NCBI RefSeq assembly: GCF_030067675.1
Contig: NZ_JASJEV010000002.1
Location: 356,576 to 420,575 of the forward strand
Source of the DNA: Chelatococcus albus
GTDB lineage: Bacteria > Pseudomonadota > Alphaproteobacteria > Rhizobiales > Beijerinckiaceae
Reading direction: 5' to 3'
Length of the DNA: 64,000 nt
Numbering within the stretch: the stretch's first letter is position 1; the number at the start of each line of letters is the position of its first letter. The translations under genes and the position numbers were made by a program. Below the pieces are notes generated by a model that was not told the origin of the DNA, ran no database searches, and was given only the letters and a program-made list of their open reading frames with translations. This document shows, piece after piece, positions 9,638-19,169 of the stretch.

Positions 9638-10779
9638 GCGAAGGTCTTCCGTGGGTCGAAGGCGTCGCGCACGGCCTCGCCCGTGAAGATGAGCAGCGAG
9701 AGCATGAGGGCGATGATGAAGAACCCGGTGAGGCCGAGCCAGGGGGCCTGGAGGTTGGCCTTGCCCTGGGCGAGGAGCTCGCCGAGCGAGGGCGAGCCCG
9801 GCGGCAGGCCAAAGCCCAGGAAGTCGAGCGAGGTGAGCGTCGTGATCGAGCCGTTGAGGATGAACGGCAGGAAGGTCAGCGTTGCCACCATGGCGTTCGG
9901 CAGGAGGTGCTTGAACATGATGGTGAGGTTGGACAGGCCGAGCGCCCGCGCCGCACGCACATATTCGAAGTTGCGCGCGCGCAGGAACTCAGCACGCACC
10001 ACGCCGACGAGCGATACCCAGGAGAAGAGAAGGAGGATGCCGAGCAGCACGAAGAAGCTCGGCGTGATGATCGCCGAGATGATGATGAGCAGATAGAGCG
10101 AGGGGATCGCCGTCCAGATCTCGATGACGCGCTGGAAGACAAGGTCGATCCAGCCGCCGAAATAGCCCTGCACGGCACCGGCCGCGATGCCGATGACGGA
10201 GGAGATGCCGGCGAGGATGAGGCCGAAGAGGACGGAGAGGCGGAAGCCGTAGATCAGCCGGGCGACGACGTCGCGACCCTGGTCGTCGGTGCCGAGCCAG
10301 TTCCATTCGATGTCGCGGCAGCCGAGCCCTTGCCGGCCGCCGCCCGCGACGCGCTCGGCGATGGGCCGGCACTGCTCGTCGCTCAGCATCCAGGTCGGCG
10401 GGGCGGGCGCCGGCACGGGCAGGTCGAGGTTGTGCGTGTTGTAGGAGAAGCGGATCGGCGGCCAGAGCATCCAGCCGTTCGCCTCGATCTCCCTGGCGAT
10501 GACGGGATCGCGATAGTCCGTGCGCGCCAGGAAGCCGCCGAACTTCTCCTCCGGATAGTCGACGAAGACCGGATAGAGCAGCTCGCCCTTGTAGGAGGCG
10601 AGGATCGGCCTGTCATTGGCGATGAACTCGGCGAACAGGCTTGCGCCGAAGAGCACGAGGAAGATCCAGAAGGACCAGTAGCCGCGCTTGTTCGCCTTGA
10701 AGTTCTGCAGCCGCCGCCGGTTGACCGGCGAGAGCCTGAGCAGGCCCTTGTGCGGCAGGGGCGGGGCGAGGCGCTCCAC
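9634..10779 (-). CDS. yejE: Oligopeptide ABC transporter permease (YejE type)
   Basis: 381 residues. A cytoplasmic N-terminus with SPVNRRRLQNFKANKRGYWS, the typical OppC/YejE entry, leads into the first membrane helix (about 35-52), then a large periplasmic insert (about 55-150) characteristic of YejE, then the five-helix BPD permease core containing the EAA loop (EYVRAARALGLSNLTIMFKHLLPN). It pairs with YejB to form the inner-membrane channel. The gene starts 3 bases after the yejB stop and overlaps yejF by 4 bases, so the permease and ATPase genes are translationally linked. Confidence 0.92.
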   Translation of the reverse strand: MERLAPPLPHKGLLRLSPVNRRRLQNFKANKRGYWSFWIFLVLFGASLFAEFIANDRPILASYKGELLYPVFVDYPEEKFGGFLARTDYRDPVIAREIEANGWMLWPPIRFSYNTHNLDLPVPAPAPPTWMLSDEQCRPIAERVAGGGRQGLGCRDIEWNWLGTDDQGRDVVARLIYGFRLSVLFGLILAGISSVIGIAAGAVQGYFGGWIDLVFQRVIEIWTAIPSLYLLIIISAIITPSFFVLLGILLLFSWVSLVGVVRAEFLRARNFEYVRAARALGLSNLTIMFKHLLPNAMVATLTFLPFILNGSITTLTSLDFLGFGLPPGSPSLGELLAQGKANLQAPWLGLTGFFIIALMLSLLIFTGEAVRDAFDPRKTFA

Positions 10780-10782
10780 GAC

Positions 10783-11892
10783 TCAGACCTCCCGCGTCTC
10801 GAAATCGATCCGCGGATCGATCCAGGTGTAGGTCAGGTCCGAGATGAGGTTCACGGCGAGGCCAAGCAGCGAGAAGATGTAGAGATTGGCGAAGACCACC
10901 GGATAGTCGCGGTTGACGATGGACTCGAAGGACAGGAGCCCCAAGCCGTCGAGGGAGAAGATCGTCTCGATGAGCAGCGAGCCGGCGAAGAAGGCGTGGA
11001 TGAAGGCGCCAGGGAAGCCCGCGATGACGATGAGCATGGCGTTGCGGAAGACGTGGCCGTAAAGCACCTGCCGCTCGGCGAGCCCCTTCATGCGGGCGGT
11101 CAGCACGTATTGCTTGCGGATCTCGTCCAGGAAGGAGTTCTTCGTCAGGAGCGTCGACGTGGCGAAGGCGCCGAGCGCCATCGCCGTGATGGGCAGGGCG
11201 ACGTGCCAGATGTAGTCGAGTACCTTGCCGCCCGGCGAGAGCTGGTCCCAGTTCTCCGACCACAGGCCGCGCAAGGGGAAGATCTGCCAGAACGAGCCGC
11301 CGGCAAAGAGCACGATGAGCAGGATGGCGAAGAGGAAGCTCGGGATGGCATAGCCGACGATGACGACCGCCGAGGTCCACATGTCGAAGCGCGAGCCGTC
11401 GCGCACCGCCTTGGCGACGCCGAGCGGGATCGAGATGGCGTAGGAGAGCAGGGTCATCCACAGGCCGAGCGTGACGGAGACCGGCAGCTTCTCCCGGATC
11501 AGCTGGATCACGGAGACGTCGCGGAAGTAGCTCTTGCCGAAATTGAAGGTGGCGTAGTTCTTGAGCATGAGAAAGAAGCGCTCGTGCGCCGGCTTGTCGA
11601 AGCCGAACTGCTTCTCGAGCTGCTTGATGAAGGCCGGGTCGAGCCCCTGGGCACCCCGGTAGCGGGAGGTGACCGCATCCGCGCCGCCGCCCGGCTGCGC
11701 CTGGCCTGCGCCGAAGTCGCCGCCCCCGCCGCCGATGCGGGATGCGGCTGCGGTGTCGCTGCCCTGCAGCTGGGCGATGACCCGCTCGACCGGCCCGCCG
11801 GGCGCGAACTGCACGATGACGAAGGAGATGAGCATGATCCCGAGGATGGTCGGGATCATCAGGAGGAGACGGCGCGCGATATAGGCGAACAT
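10783..11892 (-). CDS. yejB: Oligopeptide ABC transporter permease (YejB type)
   Basis: 369 residues. The start MFAYIARRLLLMIPTILGIMLISF is a classic OppB/YejB first helix. A periplasmic stretch follows, here with an unusual Gly-rich insertion (RIGGGGGDFGAGQ, about residues 53-65), then the permease core with the EAA-type loop YVLTARMKGLAERQVLYGHVFRN in two parts. It is the first permease gene, 89 bases downstream of the nearest binding-protein gene. Confidence 0.92.
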   Translation of the reverse strand: MFAYIARRLLLMIPTILGIMLISFVIVQFAPGGPVERVIAQLQGSDTAAASRIGGGGGDFGAGQAQPGGGADAVTSRYRGAQGLDPAFIKQLEKQFGFDKPAHERFFLMLKNYATFNFGKSYFRDVSVIQLIREKLPVSVTLGLWMTLLSYAISIPLGVAKAVRDGSRFDMWTSAVVIVGYAIPSFLFAILLIVLFAGGSFWQIFPLRGLWSENWDQLSPGGKVLDYIWHVALPITAMALGAFATSTLLTKNSFLDEIRKQYVLTARMKGLAERQVLYGHVFRNAMLIVIAGFPGAFIHAFFAGSLLIETIFSLDGLGLLSFESIVNRDYPVVFANLYIFSLLGLAVNLISDLTYTWIDPRIDFETREV

Positions 11893-11981
11893 CGGTGGCG
11901 ACCGCTCCTCACCTCGCCCCGCCGGCGGGGCGCGCCATTAGGGGATGCGCGCCGATGACTGCGTGACCGGGTCCCAAATCC

Positions 11982-13856
11982 TCATCCCTTGAAGTTGATT
12001 CGCTTGGCCTTGGCCTCGTCATACCACCACGTCGCCGGCGCGCCGGTCGCATATTTCGGCTGGCGGTCGGGACGCGAGAAGACGTCCCAATAAGCCACCC
12101 AGCTGTCGGCGCGGAACCACATCGGCACCCAATAATGGCCGGCCCGCAGCACCCGGTCGAGGGCGCGGCAGGCGACCACGAGCTCCGCCCGGCTCGCAGC
12201 CGCGGTGACGCGATCGATCAGCGCGTCCACCACCGGATCGGCGATGCCGGCGATGTTGCGCGTGCCCGGCGTGCGTGCGGCCTGGGAGCCGTAGACGACG
12301 CGCAGGGAATCGCCCGGCAGGAGGCTGCCGCCGAGCGCCATGCTCGCCATGTCGAAGTCGAACTCGTCCATGCGCCGCCGGTATTGTGCTGCGTCGACGA
12401 TGCGGGAGCGGGCGTTGATGCCGAGCTTGCGCAGGTTCTGCTGGAAGGGCTCGGTGTGCGGCTGCAGGGCCGCCTGGAAATCGAGAAACTCGATGTCGAA
12501 GGGCTGGCCGCTCGGCAGCCTGAGCACGCGGCCGTCGCGCCGGCAGCCGGCCGCGCGCAGGAGCTCGTCGGCCTGACGCAAGAGGTTGCGGTCGCTGCCC
12601 GAGCCGTCGGAGACCGGCGGCGACACCGGCTCGCCGAACACCGTCTCCGGCACCTTGCCGCGGAAGGGTTCGAGGAGGGCGAGTTCCTCCGCCGAGGGCG
12701 ATCCCTTCGCCTCCATGTCCGTGTTGCCGAAGAAGGATCTCTGCCGCTGGTAGGACGAGAACATGATGTTCGCGTTCGTCCATTCGAAGTCGAAGCACAG
12801 GCCGATCGCCTGGCGGATGCGAACGTCCGCGAACATCTCGCGTCGCGTGTTGAAGTACCAGCCCTGCGTCGGTGTCGCGGCCCCGTTCGGGAGCTTCTCG
12901 CGCTTGACGCGGCCGTCACGTACGGCGGGAAAGTCGTAGCCGGTGGCCCAGAGGCGCGCCGTATATTCCTCGTTGTAGTTGTAGACGCCCGACTTGAAGG
13001 CCTCGAAGGCCACCTGCCGGTCGCGGAAATACTCGTAGCGGATACGGTCGAAATTGTTCAGGCCGGCGTTGACCGGGAGGTCCTTCGCCCAATAGTCCGG
13101 CACGCGCTCGAACTCGATGAAGCGCCCGACCTCGAAGCGCCCGACGCGGTACGCACCGGAGCCGAGCGGGGGCTCGAGCGTTGCCGCCTCGAAGTCGCGG
13201 CCCGTCCAGTAGGCCTTCGAGAAGATGGGCAGCGAGGCGACGATGAGATGCAGGTCGCGGCTGCGCCGCGGTGTGAAGCGGACCGCGACGACGCCGTCGC
13301 CTTCCGCCTCCGCCCCGGCGAGCTCGCTGAGCACCGTGCGGAAGCTCGGGTGGCCCTTGGTCTTCAGGAGATCGAGCGAGAAGGCCACGTCGGCCGCGGT
13401 CAGGCGCGAGCCGTCGTGGAAGCGCGCCTCGGGGCGCAGCAGGAAGCGGTAGGTCAGTCGGTCGGGCGCCACGCGCACGGCGCGCGCCACGAGGCCGTAC
13501 AGCGCATCCGGCTCGTCGCCGGAACCGACCATCAGCGTATCGTAGGTCAGGTCCATGCCGGCGGCGCCGTCACCCTTCAGCACGTGGATGTTCAGCGTGT
13601 TGAAGGTGTCGAAGTTCTGGTTGCCGATCGACTGCCTGATCTGCAGCGACAGGGTGCCGCCCTTCGGCGCCTGCGGGTTCACATAGGGAAAGTGCTTGAA
13701 ATCCGGCGGGAGCGCGAGCTCGCCGAAGGTCGACAGGCCGTGGCGCTCCTCCTCGGCAGCCCCGGCGAGAAGGCGTGGCGGGAGGAGGCCGCTCGCGAGC
13801 GTGGCAGCTCCGAGGGCGAGCGTCGAGCGGCGTGACATGCGGTCCGGGGGGGTCAT
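11982..13856 (-). CDS. yejA: Periplasmic oligopeptide-binding protein (YejA type), copy 2
   Basis: 624 residues from the ATG at 13856, which overlaps the stop of the preceding binding-protein gene (ATGA). The start region MTPPDRMSRRSTLALG and following hydrophobic stretch look like a Tat-type signal (RRSTLALG). The family-5 extracellular solute-binding fold is recognisable: HGLSTFGELALPPDFKHF, YVNPQAPKGG, then VAPDRLTYRFLLRPEARF, and YWAKDLPVN. The C-terminal half holds RTPGTRNIAGIADP, shared with its neighbour. It should deliver peptides or muropeptides to YejBEF. A second start at 13838 (MSRRST) is possible. Substrate difference from the upstream copy is unknown. Confidence 0.88.
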   Translation of the reverse strand: MTPPDRMSRRSTLALGAATLASGLLPPRLLAGAAEEERHGLSTFGELALPPDFKHFPYVNPQAPKGGTLSLQIRQSIGNQNFDTFNTLNIHVLKGDGAAGMDLTYDTLMVGSGDEPDALYGLVARAVRVAPDRLTYRFLLRPEARFHDGSRLTAADVAFSLDLLKTKGHPSFRTVLSELAGAEAEGDGVVAVRFTPRRSRDLHLIVASLPIFSKAYWTGRDFEAATLEPPLGSGAYRVGRFEVGRFIEFERVPDYWAKDLPVNAGLNNFDRIRYEYFRDRQVAFEAFKSGVYNYNEEYTARLWATGYDFPAVRDGRVKREKLPNGAATPTQGWYFNTRREMFADVRIRQAIGLCFDFEWTNANIMFSSYQRQRSFFGNTDMEAKGSPSAEELALLEPFRGKVPETVFGEPVSPPVSDGSGSDRNLLRQADELLRAAGCRRDGRVLRLPSGQPFDIEFLDFQAALQPHTEPFQQNLRKLGINARSRIVDAAQYRRRMDEFDFDMASMALGGSLLPGDSLRVVYGSQAARTPGTRNIAGIADPVVDALIDRVTAAASRAELVVACRALDRVLRAGHYWVPMWFRADSWVAYWDVFSRPDRQPKYATGAPATWWYDEAKAKRINFKG

Positions 13857-15709
13857 CGCGCGGCTCCGGTCCTGGCGGCGCGCACGGCATCCCACCACCA
13901 AACGGTCGGGAAGGCCGAGCCGCCGTATGCCGGCAGTTTCTCGGGGCGGGCGAAGCGGTCCCACCGCGCCGTCCATTCGAGGCCGAGCGCCCATTGCGGC
14001 ACGACGTAATGGTTCCACAGGAGCACGCGGTCGAGCGCCCTCGTCGCGGCCACGAGTTCTTCCCGGTCCTTCGCATAGACGATGCGCTCGATGAGCGCAT
14101 CCACGGCCGGATTGCGGATGCCCGCAATGTTGGAGGAGCCTGGCCGGTCCGCCGCCGCGGAGCCCCAGAAATCGCGTTGCTCGTTTCCGGGAGAGAGCGA
14201 CTGCGGCCACACCATGGTGGTCACGTCGAAGTCGAAGCTGCGCAGGCGGTTCTGATACTGGGCGATGTCCACGATGCGCAGCGTCACCGTGATGCCGATG
14301 CGCTCCAGCGCGGCCTTGTAGGCAAGGCCGTAGCGCTCGAGGGACTGATCGTGGCCCAGCATCTCGACGGTGAAGGGGGCGCCGGTCTTGCCGTCGACGA
14401 GCTGCCGCCCCTGGAGGCGGTAGCCGGCCTCCTGCAGGAGGCGCTGGGCCTCGCGCAGGTTGTCGCGCACGGCCTGCGGGCCGGCGTTCACCGGGTTCCT
14501 GTAGGGCGTCGTGAACACCTCCGGCGGTACCCCGTCCCGAACGCCTTCGAGAATCTCCCTCTCCTTGCCCTCGGGCAGGCCGGAGGACGCAAGCTCCGTG
14601 CCGAAGAAGTAGGAGTCGATGCGCTTGTAGAGGCCGTGGAACAGCGTGCGGTTCGCCTCCTCGAAGTCGAAGGCGTGGTTGAAGGCGAGGCGTACGCGCG
14701 GGTCCTTGAACTTGTCGCGGCGCAGGTTGAAGACGAAAGCCTGCATCCGCCCGCTGCCGCGGTCGGGGAACTCCTCGCGCTTGACGCGCCCCTCGCGGAC
14801 GGCGGGAAAATCGTAGGCCGTCGACCAGTTCTTGGCGAGATTCTCGCGGCGAAAGTCGATGCGATCGCCCTTGAAGGCCTCGAAGAGGACGGTGGCGTCA
14901 CGATAGTAGTCGTAACGCACCTCGTCGAAATTGTCAGTACCGCGGTTGACCGGCAGATCCTTGCCCCAATAGTCCTTCACGCGTTCGTACAGGGCGTAGC
15001 GCCCGGGCTCGAAGCTCTTCAGGCGATAGGCGCCCGAGCCGACCGGCGGCTCCAGCGTCGTCTGCGTGATGTCACGCCTGCGGCCGGCCTTGTCTGTGCC
15101 CTCCCACCAGTGCTTCGGCAGCACGATGAGCTGGCCGACGATCTGTGGCAATTCGCGGTTGCCCTTCTGGTCGAAGGTGAAGGTGACCTCGCGGTCGCCG
15201 GTCTTCTCCGCCCTGGCGACGTTCTTCCAGTAGAGCGCGAACTGCGGCGCATTGGCCTTCAGGACCTCGAAGGAGAAGATGATGTCCTCGGGCTTGATCG
15301 GCTCGCCGTCGTGGAAGCGCGCTTGCGGGCGCAGGCGGAAGGTGACGGAGGAATAGTCGTCCGGGTGATAGACCGCCTCCGCCACCTGGCCGTAGGCCGT
15401 GCTCGCCTCGTCGAGCGAGGGGGCCAGGAGGCTGTCGTAGAGGCGACCGATACCGGCCTCGAGGTCGCCCTTCACGCCGGCGACGACGATGTTGAAATTG
15501 TCGAAGCCGCCCTGCACGCCGAGCCGCACGAGACCGCCCTTGGGCGCATCCGGGTTCACGTAGTCGAAATGCGGGAAATCGGCAGGATATTTCGGCGTAC
15601 CGAGGAGCGAGAGCGCATGGCGCCAGGGCATGTCCCCGGCGGCAGCGACGCCCGGCGCCAAAACGAGAAGGCAGGCGAGCACGAAGCTTGCGGTGCGGCA
15701 CAGGTTCAA
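13853..15709 (-). CDS. yejA: Periplasmic oligopeptide-binding protein (YejA/YepA type), copy 1
   Basis: 618 residues if translation starts at the TTG at 15709, which has a strong GGAGGAG ribosome site six bases upstream and puts a clean Sec signal peptide (FVLACLLVLAPGVAAAG) at the N-terminus. The frame is open further upstream, but with no similarity. Solute-binding family 5 features: YVNPDAPKGGLVRLG, SSVTFRLRPQARFHDGEP, LPVNRGTDNFDEV and GSSNIAGIRNPAVDALIERI. It is the first gene of a five-gene importer operon. In Agrobacterium a YejBEF transporter with such a binding protein (YepA) takes up peptidoglycan fragments; applying that here is inference. Confidence 0.88.
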   Translation of the reverse strand: MNLCRTASFVLACLLVLAPGVAAAGDMPWRHALSLLGTPKYPADFPHFDYVNPDAPKGGLVRLGVQGGFDNFNIVVAGVKGDLEAGIGRLYDSLLAPSLDEASTAYGQVAEAVYHPDDYSSVTFRLRPQARFHDGEPIKPEDIIFSFEVLKANAPQFALYWKNVARAEKTGDREVTFTFDQKGNRELPQIVGQLIVLPKHWWEGTDKAGRRRDITQTTLEPPVGSGAYRLKSFEPGRYALYERVKDYWGKDLPVNRGTDNFDEVRYDYYRDATVLFEAFKGDRIDFRRENLAKNWSTAYDFPAVREGRVKREEFPDRGSGRMQAFVFNLRRDKFKDPRVRLAFNHAFDFEEANRTLFHGLYKRIDSYFFGTELASSGLPEGKEREILEGVRDGVPPEVFTTPYRNPVNAGPQAVRDNLREAQRLLQEAGYRLQGRQLVDGKTGAPFTVEMLGHDQSLERYGLAYKAALERIGITVTLRIVDIAQYQNRLRSFDFDVTTMVWPQSLSPGNEQRDFWGSAAADRPGSSNIAGIRNPAVDALIERIVYAKDREELVAATRALDRVLLWNHYVVPQWALGLEWTARWDRFARPEKLPAYGGSAFPTVWWWDAVRAARTGAAR

Positions 15710-15874
15710 ACCGGTCTCCTCCCCCTGCGGGTGCACCACGGGCCTCCCGAACAGCAGGCACGCTGGCGCGGTCCTTCGCCGAGAATATGACGGTCGGAGC
15801 CTGCGCCGCCAGTCGTTGCGCAAGATCGCGGTCGGAAGCGCGCCGTCAGCGCCCGGGCGGCGGCAGCGGGAATC

Positions 15875-15901
15875 AAAAAGGCCGGGCGGGAGCCCGGCCT
15901 T
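15875..15901 (-). terminator. Rho-independent terminator of the cytochrome c gene
   Basis: On the minus strand AAGGCCGGGC, a four-base loop and GCCCGGCCTT form a 10-bp GC-rich stem that continues into a run of T. It lies 28 bases beyond the stop codon of the cytochrome c gene at 15929. It is the clearest intrinsic terminator in this part of the window. Confidence 0.85.
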
Positions 15902-15928
15902 CGATGCCCGACAGAGCCGCGGCGCCGC

Positions 15929-16471
15929 TCATTGCGGCAGCGGCTTGGGGCTGTCGGCGAGCGTGCGCAGATAGGCGAGGATGTCGGCGCGCTCCTCGGC
16001 CTTGGGCACGCCGGCGAAGGCCATCGCCGTGCCGGGAACAGCCTTCTTCGGGTTCTGGAGGAAGGCGTCGAGCAGCTCGTAGCCCCAGTCGCCGCCATGG
16101 CTCTTCATGGCGCCCGAGTAGCCGAAGCCCGCATGCGAGGCGACGGCGCGACCCACCACGTCGTAGAGATTGGGACCGACCTTGTTCGGACCGCCCTTGC
16201 TGAAATCGTGGCAGGAGAGGCACTTCTTGGCCGCGGCCTCACCCTTCTTGGGGTCGGCCTTGGCGAGCAGGACGGGCAGGGGCTCGGCGGGAGCCTGAGC
16301 CTGGCCGGCGGCGCCGGCGGCGGCCGTCTCTTCCGCGCCAGGCAGGTCGTAACCCGGAACGGCGGGCTTCTTCGGGGCGAAGATGATGCCCGCCAGGATG
16401 TTGAGGCCCATGGCGAAGAGGAGGGTGCCGAGCACGGCGCCCGCGATCTTGTTGAGCTCGAAGGAATCCAT
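15929..16471 (-). CDS. Membrane-anchored class I cytochrome c (CycM-like)
   Basis: 180 residues. The N-terminal helix [23 protein letters not shown] (two blocks, residues about 8-30) acts as an uncleaved anchor. A Pro/Ala-rich linker follows, then a cytochrome c domain with haem motif CLSCH (near residue 89) and the axial Met in PGTAMAFAG. This matches CycM/c552-type cytochromes, which carry electrons from the bc1 complex to cytochrome oxidase at the periplasmic face of the inner membrane. The ATG at 16471 gives the expected MDSFELNKI start. It is divergent from kdsB, as in many Hyphomicrobiales. Confidence 0.9.
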   Translation of the reverse strand: MDSFELNKIAGAVLGTLLFAMGLNILAGIIFAPKKPAVPGYDLPGAEETAAAGAAGQAQAPAEPLPVLLAKADPKKGEAAAKKCLSCHDFSKGGPNKVGPNLYDVVGRAVASHAGFGYSGAMKSHGGDWGYELLDAFLQNPKKAVPGTAMAFAGVPKAEERADILAYLRTLADSPKPLPQ

Positions 16472-16653
16472 CGATGAGCGGCTCCGGGTCCGGCGACACG
16501 GACGGGGGACGGCAAACGCGAGAGCCGCCCGGCGGGTGCCGGACGGCCGCGGATGATTACCCGCTTTGCCGCGCGCCTGGCAACTCGTATAGCTGTGCAC
16601 CCCCTTGCTACCTTTTGCCGCCTTTGCGGCGAGATCCTGTCCGCCTGGTTCCG

Positions 16654-17397
16654 ATGCCCAATCCTGTCGTCCTCATCCCTGCGCGCATGGCCGCGACCCG
16701 TCTGCCGGGCAAGCCGCTTGCCGACATCAACGGCGCACCCATGATCGTCCACGTCGTGCGCCGTGCCGAGGAAGCCGGCATCGGCCCCGTCGCGGTCGCG
16801 ACCGATTCGCCCGACATCGCGACGGCCGTGGAAGCTGCGGGCGGTCGCGCCGTGATGACGCGCGCCGACCACGCCTCGGGGTCCGACCGCATCTTCGAGG
16901 CCCTGCAGGTGCTCGACCCGGACGGGCGGCACGATGTCGTCGTCAATGTCCAGGGCGACCTGCCGACCATCGATCCGGAGGCGATCGCGGCTGCGGTGGG
17001 GCCGCTCGCCGATCCGGAGGTCGACATAGCCACGCTTGCGGCCGTCATCACGCGCGAGGAGGAGAAGACGGAGCCGAGCGTCGTCAAGGCCGTGGGCAGC
17101 GAGATCGCCCCCGGACGTCTGCGTGCGCTCTACTTCACCCGCGCCACGGCGCCCTACGGCGAGGGGCCGCTCTTCCATCACATCGGCCTCTACGCCTATC
17201 GCCGCGCGGCGCTGGCGCGCTTCGTGGCGCTGCCGCCGTCGCCTCTGGAGCGGCGCGAGAAGCTCGAGCAACTGCGCGCGCTCGAGGCGGGCATGCGCAT
17301 CGACGTCGTCGTCGTGGACGACGTGCCGCTCGGCGTCGACACGCCGCACGACCTGGAGCGGGCGCGCACCATCCTCGCCGCCCGCCGAGACGATTGA
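16654..17397 (+). CDS. kdsB: 3-deoxy-manno-octulosonate cytidylyltransferase
   Basis: 247 residues starting [22 protein letters not shown], the family's nucleotide-binding N-terminus. It activates Kdo with CTP to CMP-Kdo for lipopolysaccharide inner core synthesis, in the cytoplasm. Further conserved segments are [22 protein letters not shown] and the C-terminal [12 protein letters not shown]. Length is normal. It is 20 bases upstream of pheA and divergent from the cytochrome c gene; the three-gene neighbourhood is conserved in related alphaproteobacteria and not a functional pathway. Confidence 0.95.
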   Translation: MPNPVVLIPARMAATRLPGKPLADINGAPMIVHVVRRAEEAGIGPVAVATDSPDIATAVEAAGGRAVMTRADHASGSDRIFEALQVLDPDGRHDVVVNVQGDLPTIDPEAIAAAVGPLADPEVDIATLAAVITREEEKTEPSVVKAVGSEIAPGRLRALYFTRATAPYGEGPLFHHIGLYAYRRAALARFVALPPSPLERREKLEQLRALEAGMRIDVVVVDDVPLGVDTPHDLERARTILAARRDD

Positions 17398-17417
17398 TCT
17401 TCGAGAGGAAGCCCGTC

Positions 17418-18278
17418 ATGCCCGTCCGCAAAGTCGTCGCCTACCAGGGCGAGCCCGGCGCCAATTCGCACATCGCCTGCCGGGACATGTATCCCGACTG
17501 GGAACCCTTGCCCTGCCCGACCTTCGAGGACGCCTTCGCCGCGGTGTCGGATGGCACGGCCGGGCTCGGCATGATCCCGATCGAGAATTCGATCGCGGGG
17601 CGCGTCGCCGACATCCACCATCTCCTGCCGACCTCGGGGCTGCACATCGTCGGCGAATATTTCCTGCCCATCCATTTCCAGCTGCTCGCGGCCAAGGGCG
17701 CGACTCTTGCCACGATCAAGACCGTGCACAGCCACGTCCACGCCCTCGGGCAGTGCCGCAAGATCATCCGCAAGCTCGGCCTCAAGCCGGTGGTGGCCGG
17801 CGATACGGCGGGCTCGGCGCGCCAGGTGATGGAGTGGAACGATCCGACGCGCGCCTCGCTCGCGACGCGGCTCGCCGGCGAGATCTACGGCCTCGACACG
17901 CTCGCCGAGAACGTCGAGGACGAGGAGCACAACACGACGCGCTTCGTCGTTCTCTCGAAGGAGCCGCGATGGGTGGCGGCCGGCAACGGCCCGACCGTGA
18001 CGAGCTTCATCTTCCGCGTGCGCAACGTCCCTGCCGCCCTCTACAAGGCGCTCGGCGGCTTCGCCACCAATGGCATCAACATGACGAAGCTCGAGAGCTA
18101 CATGGTGGAGGGGCAGTTCTTCGCCACCCAGTTCTATGCCGAAGTGGACGGCCACCCGGAGGATCGCCCGCTGAAGCTCGCGCTCGAGGAGCTCGCCTTC
18201 TTCTCGAAGGAATTGCGCATCCTCGGCGTGTTCCCGGCGCATCCCCTGCGCCAGAACCTGACCGAGGCCGCGGAATAG
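17418..18278 (+). CDS. pheA: Prephenate dehydratase (monofunctional, with ACT domain)
   Basis: 286 residues. It converts prephenate to phenylpyruvate for phenylalanine synthesis. Residues 1-190 are the dehydratase domain: AYQGEPGANSH at the start, MIPIENSIAGRV, and the catalytic NTTRFVVLS motif. A C-terminal ACT domain (about 200-280) contains GINMTKLESYMV, the phenylalanine-sensing motif in the alphaproteobacterial form, so feedback inhibition by Phe is expected. No chorismate mutase domain is fused, unlike the enterobacterial P-protein. The start follows a GAGAGGAAG ribosome site and lies 20 bases behind kdsB, so co-transcription is likely. Confidence 0.95.
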   Translation: MPVRKVVAYQGEPGANSHIACRDMYPDWEPLPCPTFEDAFAAVSDGTAGLGMIPIENSIAGRVADIHHLLPTSGLHIVGEYFLPIHFQLLAAKGATLATIKTVHSHVHALGQCRKIIRKLGLKPVVAGDTAGSARQVMEWNDPTRASLATRLAGEIYGLDTLAENVEDEEHNTTRFVVLSKEPRWVAAGNGPTVTSFIFRVRNVPAALYKALGGFATNGINMTKLESYMVEGQFFATQFYAEVDGHPEDRPLKLALEELAFFSKELRILGVFPAHPLRQNLTEAAE

Positions 18279-18506
18279 CGGAAGGGCCGCCCGACGATCG
18301 CGTCCGCACCGGATGGTTCGGCGCGCGGCGCGGGCGGGGCCTGACAAAGTCTGCGTTCGTGCTACCCTGACGACTGCCGTTGCGGCAGGTTTTCCGTGAT
18401 GTTCGGTACGCCGGCGCCCGTGAAGGCGCACTGTCGTACCATTGTCGCCCATTTATGGCCTTTGTCATTGCGGATGCTCCGCGTTGCAGAAAGAGGGAGC
18501 CGCGTC

Positions 18507-19127
18507 ATGACCATCGTCGTTCGACAAGCGAACCACAACGATGCCGCCGCCGTGGCCCGTCTTTACGCGGCGGCGTGGCTCGAGACCTATCGCGGTGTCG
18601 TGTCGGAGCACGTGCTGCACGCCCAGGCCGAGCGCGTTCAGGCCGAGGGAACTCCAGGCCTTTCCGACGATGCCGGGCCGTCGACGGCCGCCTACGTGGC
18701 CGAGTTTCGCGGCGAGGTGATCGGCTTCGGCACCTGCGGGCCCGTGCGCGGCGAGGCGCTTGGCACGAGCGGCGAGATCTATGCCGTCTACGTGACACGC
18801 CGCTACCAGTTCCGCGGCATCGGCAGCCGCCTCATGGGCGTCATGGCGCGTCATCTGTTGCGCCACGGGCTGGGGAGCGTCGGCCTGTGGGTGGCGCGGG
18901 ACAACGTCGCCGCGGTTGCCTTCGCGCGCGCGCTCGGTGCGGTCATCACCGGCGCACGCGCCGAGCTCGATCCGCATTTCCCGGTGACGGAGCTCGCGAT
19001 CACCTGGTCCGAGACGCGCGATCTCACCCTGTGGGACGACGAGTCCGAGGCCGCCGTGCGCGACCGGGCGGCGCGCGGCGCCTTTCTCGCCGGCTACGGT
19101 CAGCAGCTCGCCCATAGCTGCCGGTAG
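18507..19127 (+). CDS. GNAT-family N-acetyltransferase
   Basis: 206 residues from the ATG at 18507, preceded by AGAGGGAG. The acetyl-CoA binding motif RGIGSRLMG near residue 110 and the preceding strand EIYAVYVTRRYQF mark a GNAT domain. A small C-terminal extension (about 175-206) follows the fold. The frame is open upstream to 18396, but the sequence there is not conserved-looking. Substrate unknown; neighbours do not help. The 228-base gap to pheA shows no feature I can support beyond a possible promoter (CTGACA near 18342). Confidence 0.8.
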   Translation: MTIVVRQANHNDAAAVARLYAAAWLETYRGVVSEHVLHAQAERVQAEGTPGLSDDAGPSTAAYVAEFRGEVIGFGTCGPVRGEALGTSGEIYAVYVTRRYQFRGIGSRLMGVMARHLLRHGLGSVGLWVARDNVAAVAFARALGAVITGARAELDPHFPVTELAITWSETRDLTLWDDESEAAVRDRAARGAFLAGYGQQLAHSCR

Positions 19128-19169
19128 GGGGGCGGTCCGCGTCGCCTCCAGGCGGAGCGGGTCGTTGCC

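Noticed and set aside
9907..11958. 683-codon plus-strand frame across the permease genes
   Set aside because: Glu/Asp/Arg-rich shadow of yejE and yejB; no domain pattern.
18342..18375. Small RNA or riboswitch upstream of the GNAT gene
   Set aside because: Only a weak promoter-like CTGACA; no conserved aptamer blocks.
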